Shown here piece after piece: positions 12,108 to 25,700 of a stretch of 64,000 bases of DNA; position 1 is the stretch's first letter, and every line of letters starts with the position of its first letter. Source of the DNA: Sclerodactyla briareus. Lineage: Eukaryota; Echinodermata; Holothuroidea; Dendrochirotida; Sclerodactylidae. The stretch is taken from assembly GCA_026419785.1 (NCBI GenBank), contig JAODTK010005781.1:310001-374000 (forward strand), given 5' to 3'. The notes under the pieces are model-generated. The model saw nothing but the letters and a program-made list of their open reading frames with translations, was not told where the DNA came from and ran no database searches. The translations under genes were made by a program, and so were the position numbers.

Positions 12108-12914
12108 CTTGTAGAGAGAAAACACATGGAGATGAGTCATTGAACGCACCATTATTACTGAGTTTTTCCAGGAGGGGAGGTGATTAAAACTTTTCTATCT
12201 GAAAACCCCTTAATAGTGACTCAAAACTGTCATGTATTGTTAAAGTATGAGTCTATTGTCCATTCAATAACAGTAACTAACCCTTTTGAAACTACCATCT
12301 AAAATGCTACCGCTAGACAATGTTGGCACATTCACAGATTGTACTAATATTCTGCAAACATTCAATTCCACCATGTAAGACTATATCATACCTATATGTT
12401 TGATGCTTGAACCCCACACGCCATTTTATTTCAATGCAAATAGCATGACATAGATTTTTTTAAAACCAAAAATTTGAATATTTCCACAGGACTCTAAAGA
12501 GCCATTAGCTCAAAATGACCCCGAGGTGACCATTGACTCCCCATATGTCCTGGACCCTCCATTATCAATGGCTCTAGGTTTAAAATATGCAGTGGCTACC
12601 CATGCTCCACTCAAAGAATTTTGTCCAAAATGCCCACCACCTCAATGAACTATTTTATAGATATGTTGTTGATTTGTCTACCATTTCTGCATTAATCTGA
12701 TGAAAACATGAATAATTTGTTAGCCATATTTGCTGAAGGGAGAAAATCTGATAATGGTTATCTACAACTATTTTGTAGAAGCTAGACCAATATGTGAATA
12801 CAGCCTGACAGAGTTTTAGTTGGGCTAGTGTGATAGGTACATTCGATTAATGAATTCCCGAAAGTACTGCTACTTTGTTTTTCCTAGCTGAGAGGCATAT
12901 AGTGGAAAACTCAC

Positions 12915-13026
12915 CAATGAGAGTTCTTCTAGCTTATTCTTAGCATGTTCAAGGCTTGCACGTTCAACGTGATCATGAGGCGTATGGGCAAGTAATTCAT
13001 GCAAGGTGATAATGTATCGAGGGCAC
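12915..13026 (-). CDS. RASGRF: RASGRF-like exon: DH domain, [13 protein letters not shown] block
   Basis: On the minus strand this exon reads [20 protein letters not shown] followed by [15 protein letters not shown], the continuation of the DH domain after LETFLTYP in RASGRF proteins. The acceptor is TGTCCCAG and the donor TCATTG|GTGAGT. The reading frame is open throughout. At the 5' end the exon starts GTGCCCTCGA. Removing one C from the CCC run gives V-P-R-Y-I and joins in phase 0 to the previous exon, so a homopolymer insertion is the simplest explanation. The length without that C is 111 nt, exactly 37 codons. Confidence 0.93.
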
Positions 13027-13159
13027 CTGGGACAGAAGAAACAACAGTGAGAAAAACACTAAAGAAAAATATGACCAGTAATCTAGTAAAGCATGACAAA
13101 TATGAATTATCCTACCATTTTTTTTTCTATTATTTACCGTGGGGGACAACTCATCACCA

Positions 13160-13515
13160 TTATCTTTTAGTTCATGTTACAACTTCACCATATATAGCTT
13201 TATGTACATGTAACAACTTCCCCATATATAGCTGTATGTACATGGGACAACTTGGCCATGTATAGCTTTATGTACATGTAACAACTTCCCCATATATAGC
13301 TGTCATGTGCATTTAACAAACATCTCTATATATGTAGTGTTATGTACATTTGTCAACTCATATATAGCTCTATCAACCATATGAGCTCTATGTATATATA
13401 ACAACTTCACTATATAAATAACCATGTATAGCTCTATGTACATGTTACAACTTCACCATATATAGCTTTATGTACATGTAACAACTTGACCATATATAGT
13501 TTCATGTAAATGTAA
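13160..13515 (+). repeat. ~35-bp AT-rich tandem repeat
   Basis: The unit CCATATATAGCTTTATGTAC plus ATGTAACAACTTC recurs about ten times with spacing near 34-38 bp and increasing divergence in the middle. It lies just upstream, in gene orientation, of the RASGRF exon at 12915-13026. Confidence 0.88.
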
Positions 13516-15130
13516 TGATAACCACGATTTTATCCATGAATTGAATTGGATATTTCCAATTTTGAATGGATCACCTCGATTTGAATCATCCTTTTTTTAA
13601 ATTTGATAGTGAATCCTTGTGTAAATCATATCTCTTAGCACTACCCCCCCAGCAAAAAATCACGTAGCAGACAGTCCAAAAAAATGGCGAGCAAAACTGG
13701 CCAACCCCATTCAATGACCCATCCGCGATATTCTCAACCATAGGAGGAAAATATTTACAGTTGTGCTGTTCGAGTTCACCACAATGATGAAGCTCCTTCC
13801 CATTAGACTTATAGGATTTAGAACTTTTGGATGCAGGCATTTATGATATTTAAGACTGTGGGTCTTCTATCCGACTTGAGGAAGCTCCCTAATCCCTAAC
13901 TTTCCCTTGACTGCAAAAGAGGAGGTGAACATTTAGGTTTGCATTTAGGAGCTCTACGTTGGCTGCATGGTTGAACCCATTCACAGCCCCACACAAACCC
14001 ACCACAACCCCTCCCCTCGACCCCTCACCTGGCTTTTGTCAAGATGAATGCCATGCAAATACATATATTTTTTACATTATTTACATATATTTATTTAATA
14101 CTCTAGGGGTCAACATGCTCTACTCAATAACAACCTTGGAATTGTCTTGAAAATTGACTCCAGGCCATATGACCCTCTGAATCGATTGTGTCCCCTAAAA
14201 TTTCCACCTTCTTGTTGTTTTACAGGGGAGGTTTGTTTTCCAACAAACCATTTATGATCTGTTAGTTATATTATGCTGAGTATTGAAAACAGATGGACTC
14301 AATTTCCAAGTATATGCTTGAATGAAGGTTGATAATTATTGGGGTAATTAGAGGCTGTTTTAGAATGGGTAATTATAGGCTGAACTCGATAGCAGAGTAT
14401 CTTGATATATATTTGATGAAATAATAGCATGTCCTCTTTTCCTCCGCTGGTACGCTCTAGTCAGTACAAAACTTCTCTTTGAAAGGCAGGAAGACCCAAC
14501 TTTTCAACATATGTCAAAATGTTTCAAATACCAAGTTAGAATGACAAGCTTTTCTCTCTCTCTCTCTTATTCACTTCAGGACCATTCTACTCTCACAGAC
14601 CTTTTTCTTAGGTGTGGGGCAGGGGTAGGGGGGGGGGGAGAGGAGGAGTGATATTGAACAGTTGATTCCGATTGACTGGATTGTTTCCTTTTCCTATGTA
14701 GAGCTATACCATATTTCTTCTAGATACTGCCCTTCTCCCGTATATGATGTGGTTCGGGGCATCGGGGCTGAGAAGTGTGGAATCGTCAGAAACGAAGGAA
14801 ATGTAGGGGGAAATTTTCACATTTCCATGTGGCTATGGACTAATCTGGTGCAATCTTGAATGTAGGCACAGCTACATCATTTCAGAAATTATTTTGTTTT
14901 ATCTTAACCTGGTTTCAGTGTATGTTTCTCCCTTGAGAAAAATGTTTTTGACTGGGTTTCAGGGGCTAAATTTTCAATATCCAGTTGGCTGTTTGATGTA
15001 ATCTGGTGCATTTATCACAGCACACCTTAGCAACTGCTCCATATCGGACTATGAGCATCTTTGCCTATTTTTTCTGTTTTTTCTCGGCATTCCCAGGTGT
15101 GTGCCCTTGTTATCATATGCATAACAAAAT
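13516..15130. other. Intronic sequence without recognisable genes
   Basis: AT-rich sequence with a short (TC)n run near 14558, a G run near 14627 and scattered short ORFs. No exon, transposase or repeat family was recognised. Confidence 0.4.
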
Positions 15131-15144
15131 CACCAGCTGATGAT

Positions 15145-15500
15145 GAATGTTCAACATGGATTCAGAAAACGGCATTTCAGTGAAACAGAACTGGCTATAA
15201 CTGTCAATGAACACAGACTGCAAAGGCCTGTTCAGAACAAATTGTATTAACGTCCAACAAGGTTCCACACAAACGACTTGCTCATAGGCTTCAACACTAG
15301 GGCATTAATGGTCTAATTCTCACATGGATAATTTTTTTTCTTCCAATGATCGTGCCGAACCATATTGTCATAAATGGTGCTAAGTCACCCCTTGGAATTG
15401 TTTCATCGGGCCCTTGCAGGGGTCCCTCAAGGTACAGTACTGGGCCCATTGCTGTTTCAATATACATCAATGGACCTTGGAACATTATAGCATTCACTAT
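15145..15500 (+). pseudogene. LINE reverse transcriptase relic (central RT domain)
   Basis: Plus-strand frames give QHGFRKR at 15153, VPHKRLAHRLQH with YGINGL-like wording near 15260-15320, then IVINGAKSPLGIVSSG, and a GPSRYSTGPIAVSIYING stretch. The last corresponds to the V-P-Q-G-T-V-L-G-P-L-L-F-x-I-Y-I-N-D-L block of non-LTR (CR1/L2/Jockey-type) reverse transcriptases. Several frameshifts and stops are present and the catalytic FADD region is missing, so it is dead. It runs directly into a decayed copy of the 310-bp repeat. Confidence 0.8.
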
Positions 15501-15509
15501 CAGGATGTT

Positions 15510-16310
15510 GGTTCTTGACTTGGTCATGTTCACAAGGTTTCCATACTTCTGGTGACCTGAGATGACCTTCGACATGACTCCATAACAATGGGGAGCATGT
15601 ACTCCATTCGGGGAACACACAAACTGAGTATGAGCTCCATCCATCAGATGGGGGCGAGGTATCGTCGATTACAAGCGAACCGAAAGGGCAAAAATGGAAT
15701 TGGCCTATTTTTCCACGAATGGACCTCCGTCAACACCAAAAATGATATGGTTCTTTTTCTCCCCATCAGAAGCTTACACACCAAATTCTAGGTTTCATTG
15801 TGTACCCAAAGAGTTATGGACTTCTGGGGACCAGATTGACCTTTGAACTGACCCCAAACGAAAGAATCAGGTTACCCATTATGGGAAGACGGATGCCAAG
15901 TATGGAGCTTAGATCACACCCCAGGTGGGTTGGAGCGTATCTGGTCTGCGGAGCCAAAGATTGGCCAAAAAAATATAAATTCTCTTTTTCACCAAAAAAA
16001 TGACTGCTAGTAAATACCAAAAACAAAACAGTTCTTGTACTCCGCATGAGAAAGCAAACAACAAATTTCAGCTTGATCAGACCAGCGTTACGGACTAATC
16101 ATGTTTACGGGGGTAATAACATGAACATGATCCCAAAACAATAGGGCTTGAACTTCCCATATAAGGGGATACATACGAAGTGAGATCAATGGACCATTAG
16201 CATTCTGTATGGACTCAACATGTTAACAAGGAATCCAGACTCTGACTGCTGGTGACCTCATATGAGCCATGGACCTAACGTCTGGCAAGATGAGAAGGGC
16301 TATGGGGTAA
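15510..16310 (+). repeat. Degenerate copy of the 310-bp repeat family
   Basis: Landmarks of the array at 6930-9905 recur in order: CATGTTCACAAGG, TGGTGACCT, ACAATGGGG...CATGTACTC, GGGGAACACACAAACTGAGTATGAGCT, CCATCAGATGGG, then a TTCTTTTTCTCCCCATCAGAAGCTTACACACC block and repeats of these. About two and a half units are present, much more diverged than the main array. Confidence 0.82.
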
Positions 16311-16699
16311 CCACCTGGACTTTTTGTGTGTTACTGCCAGATGTTCAATGGTGCGAGGGTGGAGTGCATGGTCCAATATGGGGGTAAGTGAATATCTTAA
16401 ATAAATTCAGGACAATGTACTCATATGGAAACACACATGCCAACTGCCGTCCATGTGTGATCACCCCCACATGAAGGTACTGCCAAAAGCATTGCCTCAT
16501 TACATACAACCTGGTGAAGATTGGCAGCTGACAAAAATTGTTGCAGTAACCAGGTTTGCACCCTAAACGAGTCTGAAATAGGCTCGGAATCCTTCGGGCT
16601 CGGTGCAAGTAGTATATCACTAAGAGAATTATGGTAGTCCACCAACTGAGCAGTGGTAAGTATTTAGGAAGTTCCAACTAGCATATTACGTGAGCATAT

Positions 16700-17261
16700 T
16701 ACATCAATCTTGAAGCAGCTTCACTGGCTACCAGTTAAACAACGAGCAGAGTACAAAATTTTGCTAATCGGGTACAAAGCGCTAATGGCATGGCTCCATG
16801 TCAATTCAGAGCGTCAGCCCATGCTGAGTTTTACGGTCATCCAACAAATGTCGGCTTGTCCAGTGAATCCCACGCACCAGATTTTACAGTGAAAGGTCTT
16901 ATTCCTAGTCAGCTGCTCACCTCTGGAACAACCTCCCAATAAGCATTCGTCAAGCTCCTTCTCTAGCTATCTTCAAGACCAAAATGAAAACACATTTTTC
17001 AAGTCTGTTTTTATGTAATTTGTATCATTTTATTGCTTATTTCTTATCCTTTTTACTGCATGTTTATCTCTTTCCATAGATTGTATGTATTTTTCTAGTA
17101 CTTGGCATTTGGCATCCCCTTTGCATCTATTTTAGGAATTCCGCCCTACTGCTCTATTATTATATGTTTTCATGATTGTGATTCACTTGTACTGTTGTTA
17201 AAGCGCCTTCGAGGCTTTCGGCATTTGGCGCTATATAAGCGAGTTTTATTATTATTATTAT
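16700..17261 (+). pseudogene. 3' end of an L2/CR1-like LINE with ATT microsatellite tail
   Basis: The plus strand reads LKQLHWLPVKQRAEYKILL then GYKALMAW, typical of the region after the RT domain in L2-type LINE proteins. Further on come frames with SPLEQPP and SLAIFKTKMKTHFF-like wording (about 16915-17010). The 3' sequence TTAAAGCGCCTTCGAGGC...GGCGCTATATAAGCGAGTTT with a terminal (ATT)n at 17244-17261 is the classic L2/CR1 3' end. Stops and frameshifts break the ORF. It may be the same element as the RT piece at 15145, split by the repeat between them. Confidence 0.85.
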
Positions 17262-17481
17262 GAATGATAAAACGAACATCCGAGCTGCCTAATGCTCTAG
17301 TCACACAACTCTTACAGTCAGACATGTGGCAACAACTTGTGGAAAGTTGGGGGGTCGGTCCCCCCAAAAGCCAGTGAATAGCAACGATTTGTGCGTCCAA
17401 AGTACGTTAAATGTCCCCCCTCCCTCAGTTGGTTGCGTCCTCTTGCAGTCGCAATACCAGGCTCAGCGGTATGTAGCTTAC

Positions 17482-17676
17482 CTGGTGCCTAGGGTAGGTC
17501 AGGAATGTTTCCAAGGATCGTCCTTCGCACACCGGTTTGGACTCATACTGCTTGAGGACAGCGTTGAAGGAGGGTCCTTTGCTTGCACTCAATCTACACC
17601 TGCAGACTGAAGTGGTGGTTGCGGACATACTCATTGTAGATGGTCAGCATCGGGAGCAGCATGTCAAAGAGATCAC
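17482..17676 (-). CDS. RASGRF: RASGRF-like exon: central DH domain
   Basis: On the minus strand, after a CTCATTCCAG acceptor, the exon reads [20 protein letters not shown], then HFSLQV, an IEC-K-Q stretch, and [20 protein letters not shown] with FLTYP. This is the central DH (RhoGEF) core of RASGRF1/2, including the diagnostic LETFLTYP block. The donor CACCAG|GTAAGC is strong and in phase 0. Two defects are visible: an in-frame TAG after HFSLQV where the family has Leu, and a one-base loss shortly after IECKQ that shifts the frame. Both splice sites are intact. The 13.9 kb intron before this exon is full of transposon debris. Confidence 0.92.
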
Positions 17677-20600
17677 CTGGAATGAGCAAAAATCAAATCA
17701 AAGGATTCAATCCGCATATTCCCTGGCCAGAGTTGGGAAGGGTCAATCGTCAAAGGAGTCTGGCCCCCTTGACAAGGCAGAGGCAAATTGTTCCAAATAC
17801 TGGGGGGACATGACCCAACTTCCCAAAAAGTTGGTAGTAACTCTATCAAGGAAAATGAAGTCAATGAGCAATTTTTCAGGCATCGGGGAGGGAGAGGGAG
17901 GGGGGCATGGGGATCTCCCCCTTCATTGCAGCTCTAGGCCATCATCAGCAATTTGCCAAGTCATTCATTTTGAATTACCTGTGCTATATTTATGTGGTTG
18001 TGCCCCTCTTCAGGTGTCCCCGCTACTGCCCAGTCCCTAGCTACATGCAGGCCTGGGGGGCATAATTTGAACCTCGAAGAAGAATTGCTGCATGACCACT
18101 GCCCAGACTTCAGTTGAATTTAGCACCGGATTGTTCTCTCTGGTCTAATGATTATCCCAAGCACTAGAGAAGTACATGGTGATATAAATAGGATAAACCA
18201 AACAAGTTACAGCACTGTCACAGGGAAGGGATAGGTTTAATAGATTAAATACAATATGCAATCCTACTTTTCACACTAAATAAATTTACTCTCCCCACCC
18301 TCTCTATCTACGTAATCTTCACTCCAGCAAATTGATTATACCACAAATTGACAACCTATGCTCACTTGGAAGAACAGACTCAAATATCGCAGGGGATGAG
18401 GCACGTTTTGTTTTTTTTATTAAAGACGGAAGTTAGGAAAGTCAATGGGGGTCTATTTCAGTAGTTTATTGATCCAAGTGGGGAGGGGGCTGAGCCTGTG
18501 CCACCTAGCCCCTTTCAGGAGATTCTGCCAAGCTTTGCCAGCTTGCACCACAAAGGAGGGAGAGTTGTCAAATTCCAGTGAGGGTGATCATTTAAACAAT
18601 AATATTCATTTGATCTCTTTCCTTAATTGTGGTGGCCTCACGGATGTACGAGCTACTGCTGCCTTTGTGGTGTAAAATTGTGGTTGATTTTTGGATTCTC
18701 ATTCCCCAACACATCTTCCCTATTTTAAGGTACTGTAAGTAGTGATAACTGTACCCCTCTCTCCCCCCCCCCCAAAGCAGTTAAAAATATCTCTATCTAT
18801 ATAGCATACTGCAATTTTCACTCTCATGAAATAATATGCAAACAGCCTCACTTAAGGTGACACTTCCTTAAATAACCTAGCCAGATAAAGAAATAGAAGC
18901 ACATCCTGTGAAAACTCAGACAGAGTATCGTGCTATCGGTGAGGGTCGGTTTGAGCTACGCAGTGAACATGCACAGCCCCTTTTTGAAAAAATGAGGTTG
19001 AAGGGGAATGCCAATGAAATTATGGTAGACATTCCTAGAATAGAACCAACAGGCTAAATAGAGGAGGTGCTGTTAATAGATCTATGGAATGGGAAGAAGA
19101 TGGATGCATAATTTAAAACAAGAGGGCAATCCCCGGTGTTGCAGGGATCGCAGCAGCAATGTTTGAACTATTCAGTGTTCTACCTGCTACCTTTTTGCGA
19201 GTGCCAATCGACAAAAATTTATCAAAAGTTACTGAAAGCTGCCGGTTCCCAGGAAAAGAATTCATGAAAATTTCAGTGAATTTACAGCATAACTGCTGGG
19301 ATGTGGAAACCTTGTTTGGATACTTGTACATGTCTAAATTGGAATCATTCAGTCCTCGCAATCTTAAAATACTGGAAAGCAGGAACAGATTTTTAAAAAT
19401 TCCCAAATTGGCCACAAAACAAAAAAATCCATTACCCCCCCAGAAAAAAAAAAAAAATGGTAATTTACGGTGATTGCATGGAAAAAGTTGTGATTTGTGC
19501 CTTTTTACATGATACAAAGTTGAAATCATCAGCATTGGAATCAGTGGATTCTTGAGAAATAGTGTAAAATTTGTAAAAATGAAAAATTGCCCCAAAATTC
19601 ATTTTTTGCCCCCTAAATTCCACATTTTTCTAGGTTTTTGCTATTATGAGAGCAAATATGGGTTTGTGACATTCAAGCGTGTGCAAAAAATTTTACTTTG
19701 TTCAGCCATTCCAAAATGGAGATATTTGCGAGAAACCATCCAAAAAATATTACTGACACACAAATGCACACAAACACACGCGAAACGGAAACTTTCGCGA
19801 GTGCACCCATTGCTGGATCACCCGGTACCCGTGTGTTCCCCACCAAGGGTCCCTCAGTTAATAGTTCCTAACCACCACTATGATTACCATATCAATCATT
19901 CATGGCAACCAGCAACAGTAAATATAGGTGAAATGGCAAACTTGACTACAGATTATCTCCATCCAGCCCTTCGGGACCGATGAGATAATTAAGTTGTTCC
20001 GTACCCAGCTGCCAATGCTATTCGAATTAACAGAAGTTGTAGTAGGTAAAGGAGAGGGCGCCTTTATACGTATGATAGCAGTGATCACACATAGACATAT
20101 GAATACCTTCACTACATGCTTCCTACATGCTAACTACTGGTACCCCCTCCCTCCCCGGCCATTGCCCCTCCCAGTTTTTTTTTCAATCATTTCAAATGTT
20201 ATTGCCAACAGCCAAAATCTTTGGCTAAACAGATGATTGACATACACAGATGTAGCTTGACATCGAATGAGAATCCAAATAATCATAGATGATGCTTCAT
20301 CACCCTGGCATACAACGTGACAGAACTCCAAAGGGGATTAAGAGGATGTTCGTGACTTAGGCCGATTCTGCCAAATTTAAGCTTGAGTCTCGAACACCGA
20401 ATCCGTGGTGATTTATCGCACACTGCTTTTCCGGACGATCGCTGTGGCGATCTTTGTCATGTTTTCTCATACGGTTATAAAACTTCAGGGATTGGGGAGA
20501 ATAATGCAAATCTTGGGAGGCAAGGAAGACCTTCATAAAGCTGTTGATCAAAACATAGTTACAAGAGGAAAGACATAAAACAGAGAGATGTAATCAGAGA

Positions 20601-21484
20601 TGTTTGTGAAGAGGGTAGGGAGAGCTGAAAGGCAGCCATATAATAGATTTTTTTTGTCCAAGGTTTGCTATTTTAGGGGTTTAGAAATGCTATACTCTTA
20701 TTGTGGCGAATACTGCCTACCAATAAATTTTGTATGTAAAAGGGAAAGGACATATAAACAAGCAAATGATGAGGCATGTACTGAAATGTCCGAGAGGGCT
20801 CTGGAAATTAGGTAAAAGAAAAGAGAGAAATTACTGATAGCCAATAACTCATACGTGTATTGGCAACACACATAGGGATATTGTTGTGGTGTTTTGTGAC
20901 ACAGGTCTGTGTTCATTCATCTACTCGATAATAGGAACCACACACGTGGGGGCTCGGGGTCATGGCCCACAACTTGCATTAGGGCCTTCTTTCCTAACAT
21001 GTCTTGCCTGCACAGAACATTGCTCTTCACTGCATAGGACACCCCTCTCCAATATGCTATGGACAGCTCTGCTATGGACAACTCTGCTTTAGAAATACCC
21101 CCCCCCCCCTCAATAACTTTCAACAAGTGACTGCACTGCACCCTTGATGGGATTCTTAGCAGCATCTACCACTGTGTCCAATTGCCTACTCTTCAAGTGC
21201 TAGGGTAGACCTGACCTGACCCACAACTTGCTTGTGAATCCCTGAGGAGCATGACGCCCTCACCACCACACACCCCCCTCTCTGAGGAGCATGACCCCCT
21301 CACCACCACCACCCCACCCCGCCTACCAACTCCAACTCCAACTCTCTTGATGTATACCCACGGAGCTGCATCAAGTTGCTGATCCTTGAAACCCACCTCA
21401 GGTCTCAAGCCTATCAGTAATACCTGTTGGTGATTGGTTGTTTCCACAAACATTTGTGTTTTGTGAATCTGCGAGCTACGAACG

Positions 21485-21783
21485 TACCCATATTGCAACA
21501 TTGCACCCTAATTAACCACCATCTTGCAACCCTGGCAAACTTGAAGGGCTCCTTTGGCCACACCATCCTCCTTCTAAATTTGGCCTGTCTCGCGATCACC
21601 GTCAAACTTTAAAAAACTCACAAAAAAACGTTAGATATCCATATAATAGATTCCAGGGTTCTAAATGCGTAAGGATGCAAGTCTGGAAACTAGAAGGAGA
21701 ATGGTGTGGCCAGATGGAGCCCTTCAAATTTGCCAGGGTTGCTAGATGGTGGTAAATCAGGTTGCAATGTTGCAATATGGGTG
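21485..21783. mobile_element. Inverted-repeat (foldback/MITE-like) element, long form
   Basis: The left arm (21485-21582) begins TACCCATATTGCAACATTGC and runs through AACCACCATCTTGCAACCC, TGGCAAACTTGAAGGGCTCC and CACACCATCCTCCTTCTA. The right arm (21687-21783) is its reverse complement with about 10% differences, ending GCAATATGGGTGA. The loop is about 100 bp. Arms of ~97 bp with no coding sequence suggest a non-autonomous foldback DNA element. A shorter relative lies at 40515-40615. Confidence 0.85.
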
Positions 21784-24700
21784 AGTTGAATATGTTGAAT
21801 AGATTATGTTGTTTCACAGATTTATTGTAGTGATGATGGGACCAGGCTCCATTTTGAGAGGAGATGAGGAAGTAGTGTGTAATATTTGGCATTATGTAGT
21901 ATATACATTTTGCACAGCAATGGGCCTACACGCTGCTCACAGGCACCCGACACTAAAATCACCCTAGCTGTTCCTTGCCTGGAGCATCTCTTGGTGGATA
22001 TGTCCATCATACAATTTCACATTATTATAATAATGCAGTATTTTTTTATCAGTTGGTGGTCTTCAGGCAGGCCTATTACATAGAAAACAAATAGACAGAC
22101 AGAACAGCACATGAACATGTCACAAGGGTAAAACAGTGCCAAGAAAAAACAAACCACATGCTAACTACAACACTGTTAGCTAGCATGTACTGGACATGTA
22201 CTTTTGGCATGTTCAGGCCTAAAAAATTAGGTACTCCCAAACTCATCTCATTTCTATTTATGTACAATAATAGTTTGGGTCCAATGAGTCACAAGGATAT
22301 TCGAATGAATTCTGCTAATAAGTTCACATAGTAAATGGTTTTTTATTTCCTTGTGAGTATAAGTAAAAAGCGCAAGTTTTTTTTTCTTCTGAAGTCGATG
22401 AAAGCTTGCATCTATTCATTCTTAGAATTCTTGTGAATTTTCATTCAAATCAGGGTCACCGATTCTTGTGTAAAGTTCAGCGCTTTTGAAAAGTTAATTT
22501 TGAATTGACTTTACAGGTCTTCTTCTTGCCCCATGATGCCATAAAAAATGTGTCATATTAGGTCTGCCTCATTTGCACTATCTCTTCTATTGATGTGTTA
22601 TGGAGAAGTCGAGAGCCACTAACCCTCTGTCCTTTCCAAATTATTAAACTAATTTGCCTAATCCACTTCCTGTTTACTGTCTCAGAATCCTTGGCTAAAT
22701 TAACCCTTTTCTGGACATCAAGTCAAGTTTTCCAACGGGAATATTAATACTTGAAAAAAATCTCACAGGAAGCTCTCAGAATAAATTTACACAGGTCTGT
22801 TGACCATGCATGCTTGAAATATTCGCCTATTAGATAATAACAACTGGGGTGGACGAATCGGGTCACAAGAGATGCAGGGGTGGGTAAACGGTTGTGTTGT
22901 TAAAATATTTGTAAATAGGTTCGACAGCATCATGTTGTTAAGGAATCAGACCGAGTCTGGTCACAGTGACTGTAAAGGGAATGGTATTATAAATGTTACA
23001 TGGTCTCAACATGGTATGAACATGTGCAGACAGGTACAACATTGAGTAGTGTACGACACTATACCTATGAGCACAGAGGGATGCATGGATACAATTAAGA
23101 TGTTAAAATTGATAATATAACATAATATAACACAAATAATGACATAATGGAAAATGGCATGATGAACTTTTTTTTTCTGAAGAGTGATGAGTGTTTGTTC
23201 ACAATGTTGTTAGCACTGTGTCCACGATTTTAATGTTCCAAGTTCTTATACCACTGCCTCCGTACTATCTCTTTAATCCATGACTCAGTACCTATTCTTA
23301 CAATTCCTAGTGGCAGTGATTTATCCTTTCTGTGGTCTCTCCATCTTCCCGCTCTAGTAGGCCCTCCACCCATAAGAGACCGAGTTCGGGTTACTCCCCC
23401 TCCTTTGTGATCCCTGCATACCTATGACTGGCAGTCATGCCCATGTGATATTAGAATGTTTCTAGACACTTCCACTTTTGTAATCATTCAGTACAGTTCA
23501 ATAGATTTAGTGTATCAAGCCATATACTGGATTATAATAATGTTGTGTAATTTATCTAATTACAAGAACATTTCAACGATCATCTCATTTGTTCAAACCG
23601 AACACTTCTGTCGCAAATGCATGAACCATTTCTCATTACACCTTTATCATTGAACAGGGAATGCAGAATTTGAAAAGATATATCAATATTTTAATTTTTC
23701 AAAGGGAGCATATACGCCCACCTTCTCTACAGGTTGGGCTGGCTACCAGGGGCATACATATATCCTTAGTAGCGCAGAATATAGACGTCCAACTTTTCGG
23801 CGGGTCAAACATCAACTTCCCTTTTCTGTATTTCATTAGTGTTTTTTTTTGCAGTGTGCTGCGATTTGGGGGTGATATTTCTGAAGAGTGATTCATTGGT
23901 GTTCAAAAACTTACTGACAAAACTTTTTTGGAGGGTTCCGAAGAAGTACAATCATGGTTGGCTCAGAAGAATTTGTGAGGTTAACCCCTTCCTAAAACTG
24001 CATGTACCTGATTGATGCAAACTAAGCTACTAATATTGCTGATTTGATTCCTGCAGGTTCAGGAAGTCAATTCATGCTCATGAACTTCAGCCGTATTGTT
24101 CTTGATAAGTAGACTGTAACCTCCGCCTTCTCTCTCGATGAGTACTCTGATAATATCTAGGCAGGGGTGTAACCAATCCCAGCCTGCACACATTTTGGCA
24201 ATAGAATCTTGGATGGTTTCAAAAGTGGGTGTTACCACTCACCAGATGACTTTTCAACTGCTTACTTCATGTTGTTGTCTTTTTTTCAGAATTGGCAGAT
24301 GTACATCGAGTTCTGATAGAAGTATAGGTCATTGCATGGTATCAACAGTAACCTTGCATTCTGGTTATTCCCTTCCCCCTTGTGTGTTTTTCCTTCCTAC
24401 AAAAATACATAGGCTCAAAAATTGATCACATATAGCACAATTCTGCAGCTAAGCATTCTCTCAGAAGCAGAAAATTTCCACAGAACAGTTACCCAACTCA
24501 TGATTCGGCAACTGCTCCTGCTAAAAAAAAAATCCTCGATACACCCCAGATTCATTAGAGTTATAACTTACTTATATGCCTCGTGTTACTTCCACCACAC
24601 GAAGGTGCTTCAGCTTGGACGAAGGAATTTCTTACTTAGTCAGCCGGCGGATCCGCATACTCTTTTCGAAGAGTAGTGTCATGATCACGAGGCAGGGGTG

Positions 24701-25059
24701 GAAATTGTCGCTCCAGGGATCACCATTTGATGTCCCCATCCGACGACGAGATTGTAGCTTGTAACTCGTACAGATCCCCTAGTGTTTTGAATTCGGTTAA
24801 CTATTGTTCTACTTACCAAGAACAAGGGTTGGCCAATTCTCCATTCTTGCACAGAGGCCTTTGTAGAAAATTTGGTGAAGGAAGAAGATCGTCTCACTGT
24901 GAAGAGAAGAATATATTGCTTTCTCTGAATACGATCAAGGCTACTGAGAAATGCCAAGCCTCACCCCAAATATGGCAACCATATTCCATCATGAGAAATT
25001 TTTGAGCTTTGTGAAGCAGAGGTGGGTGACATGGGGTCAAGTACTTTTTGGCAAGAATT

Positions 25060-25700
25060 TGGAACTGCTTCATCCCAAAATTGTCATTTTTATCCCAAAT
25101 GGCTACTATACTAATGGACATTTGAACTAAAATTCCTGAACACCTTATACGTACCAATGGTCAATACTATACAGACCACGTGCCAAGGAATCTGGAAGTC
25201 TGGAAGCATTCTGACATGTTCTTTTTATTGAAAAGGACTACTACAAATCAAAACTAGTTTAGAATCCCAAATTGGTAACCCTAACCCAGTATCATGATAA
25301 TCCAACTTAATCTGGATGAGATACATTTTACAGTTGTTCGCTAATAGCTCAACATGCCACTTCAATACCCATTAACCTTGAACCCCTAAACGACAGCCTT
25401 TTATTGATAACATTACATGAAACAACTATTATGATAATGAATTGTAGAATAAATATTTCACATACGCCCCTCGATGACCTGACCTTGAATTCCTTAACAT
25501 ACCACCATAGGCACCACTGTTCAATAATATCAACACAGATGTATCATGATAATCTAAGCGGAGAAGAAAGCTTTTTGCAGTTGTTTGTCACATAATAGAC
25601 TATACCATCCCTTCAACGACCTAGCTACATCTGACCTTGAATCCCCGAACACCCCATAGGTACCACTGGCCACGAACACCCCATGGGTACCACATTTCAA
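25060..25700 (+). repeat. Degenerate ~230-bp tandem repeat
   Basis: TATCATGATAATC...TTTTACAGTTGTTCGCTAATAG...ACCTTGAA(C/T)CCC at about 25290-25395 recurs at about 25540-25660. A related CCTGAACACC...TACGTACCAATGGTCAATA stretch lies near 25135, echoing CCCCATAGGTACCACTGGC at about 25650. Two to three poor copies; no coding signal. Confidence 0.5.

Noticed and set aside
13160..13515. Regular ~35-bp repeats considered as a CRISPR-like array
   Set aside because: Units are head-to-tail without unique spacers, and the context is eukaryotic.
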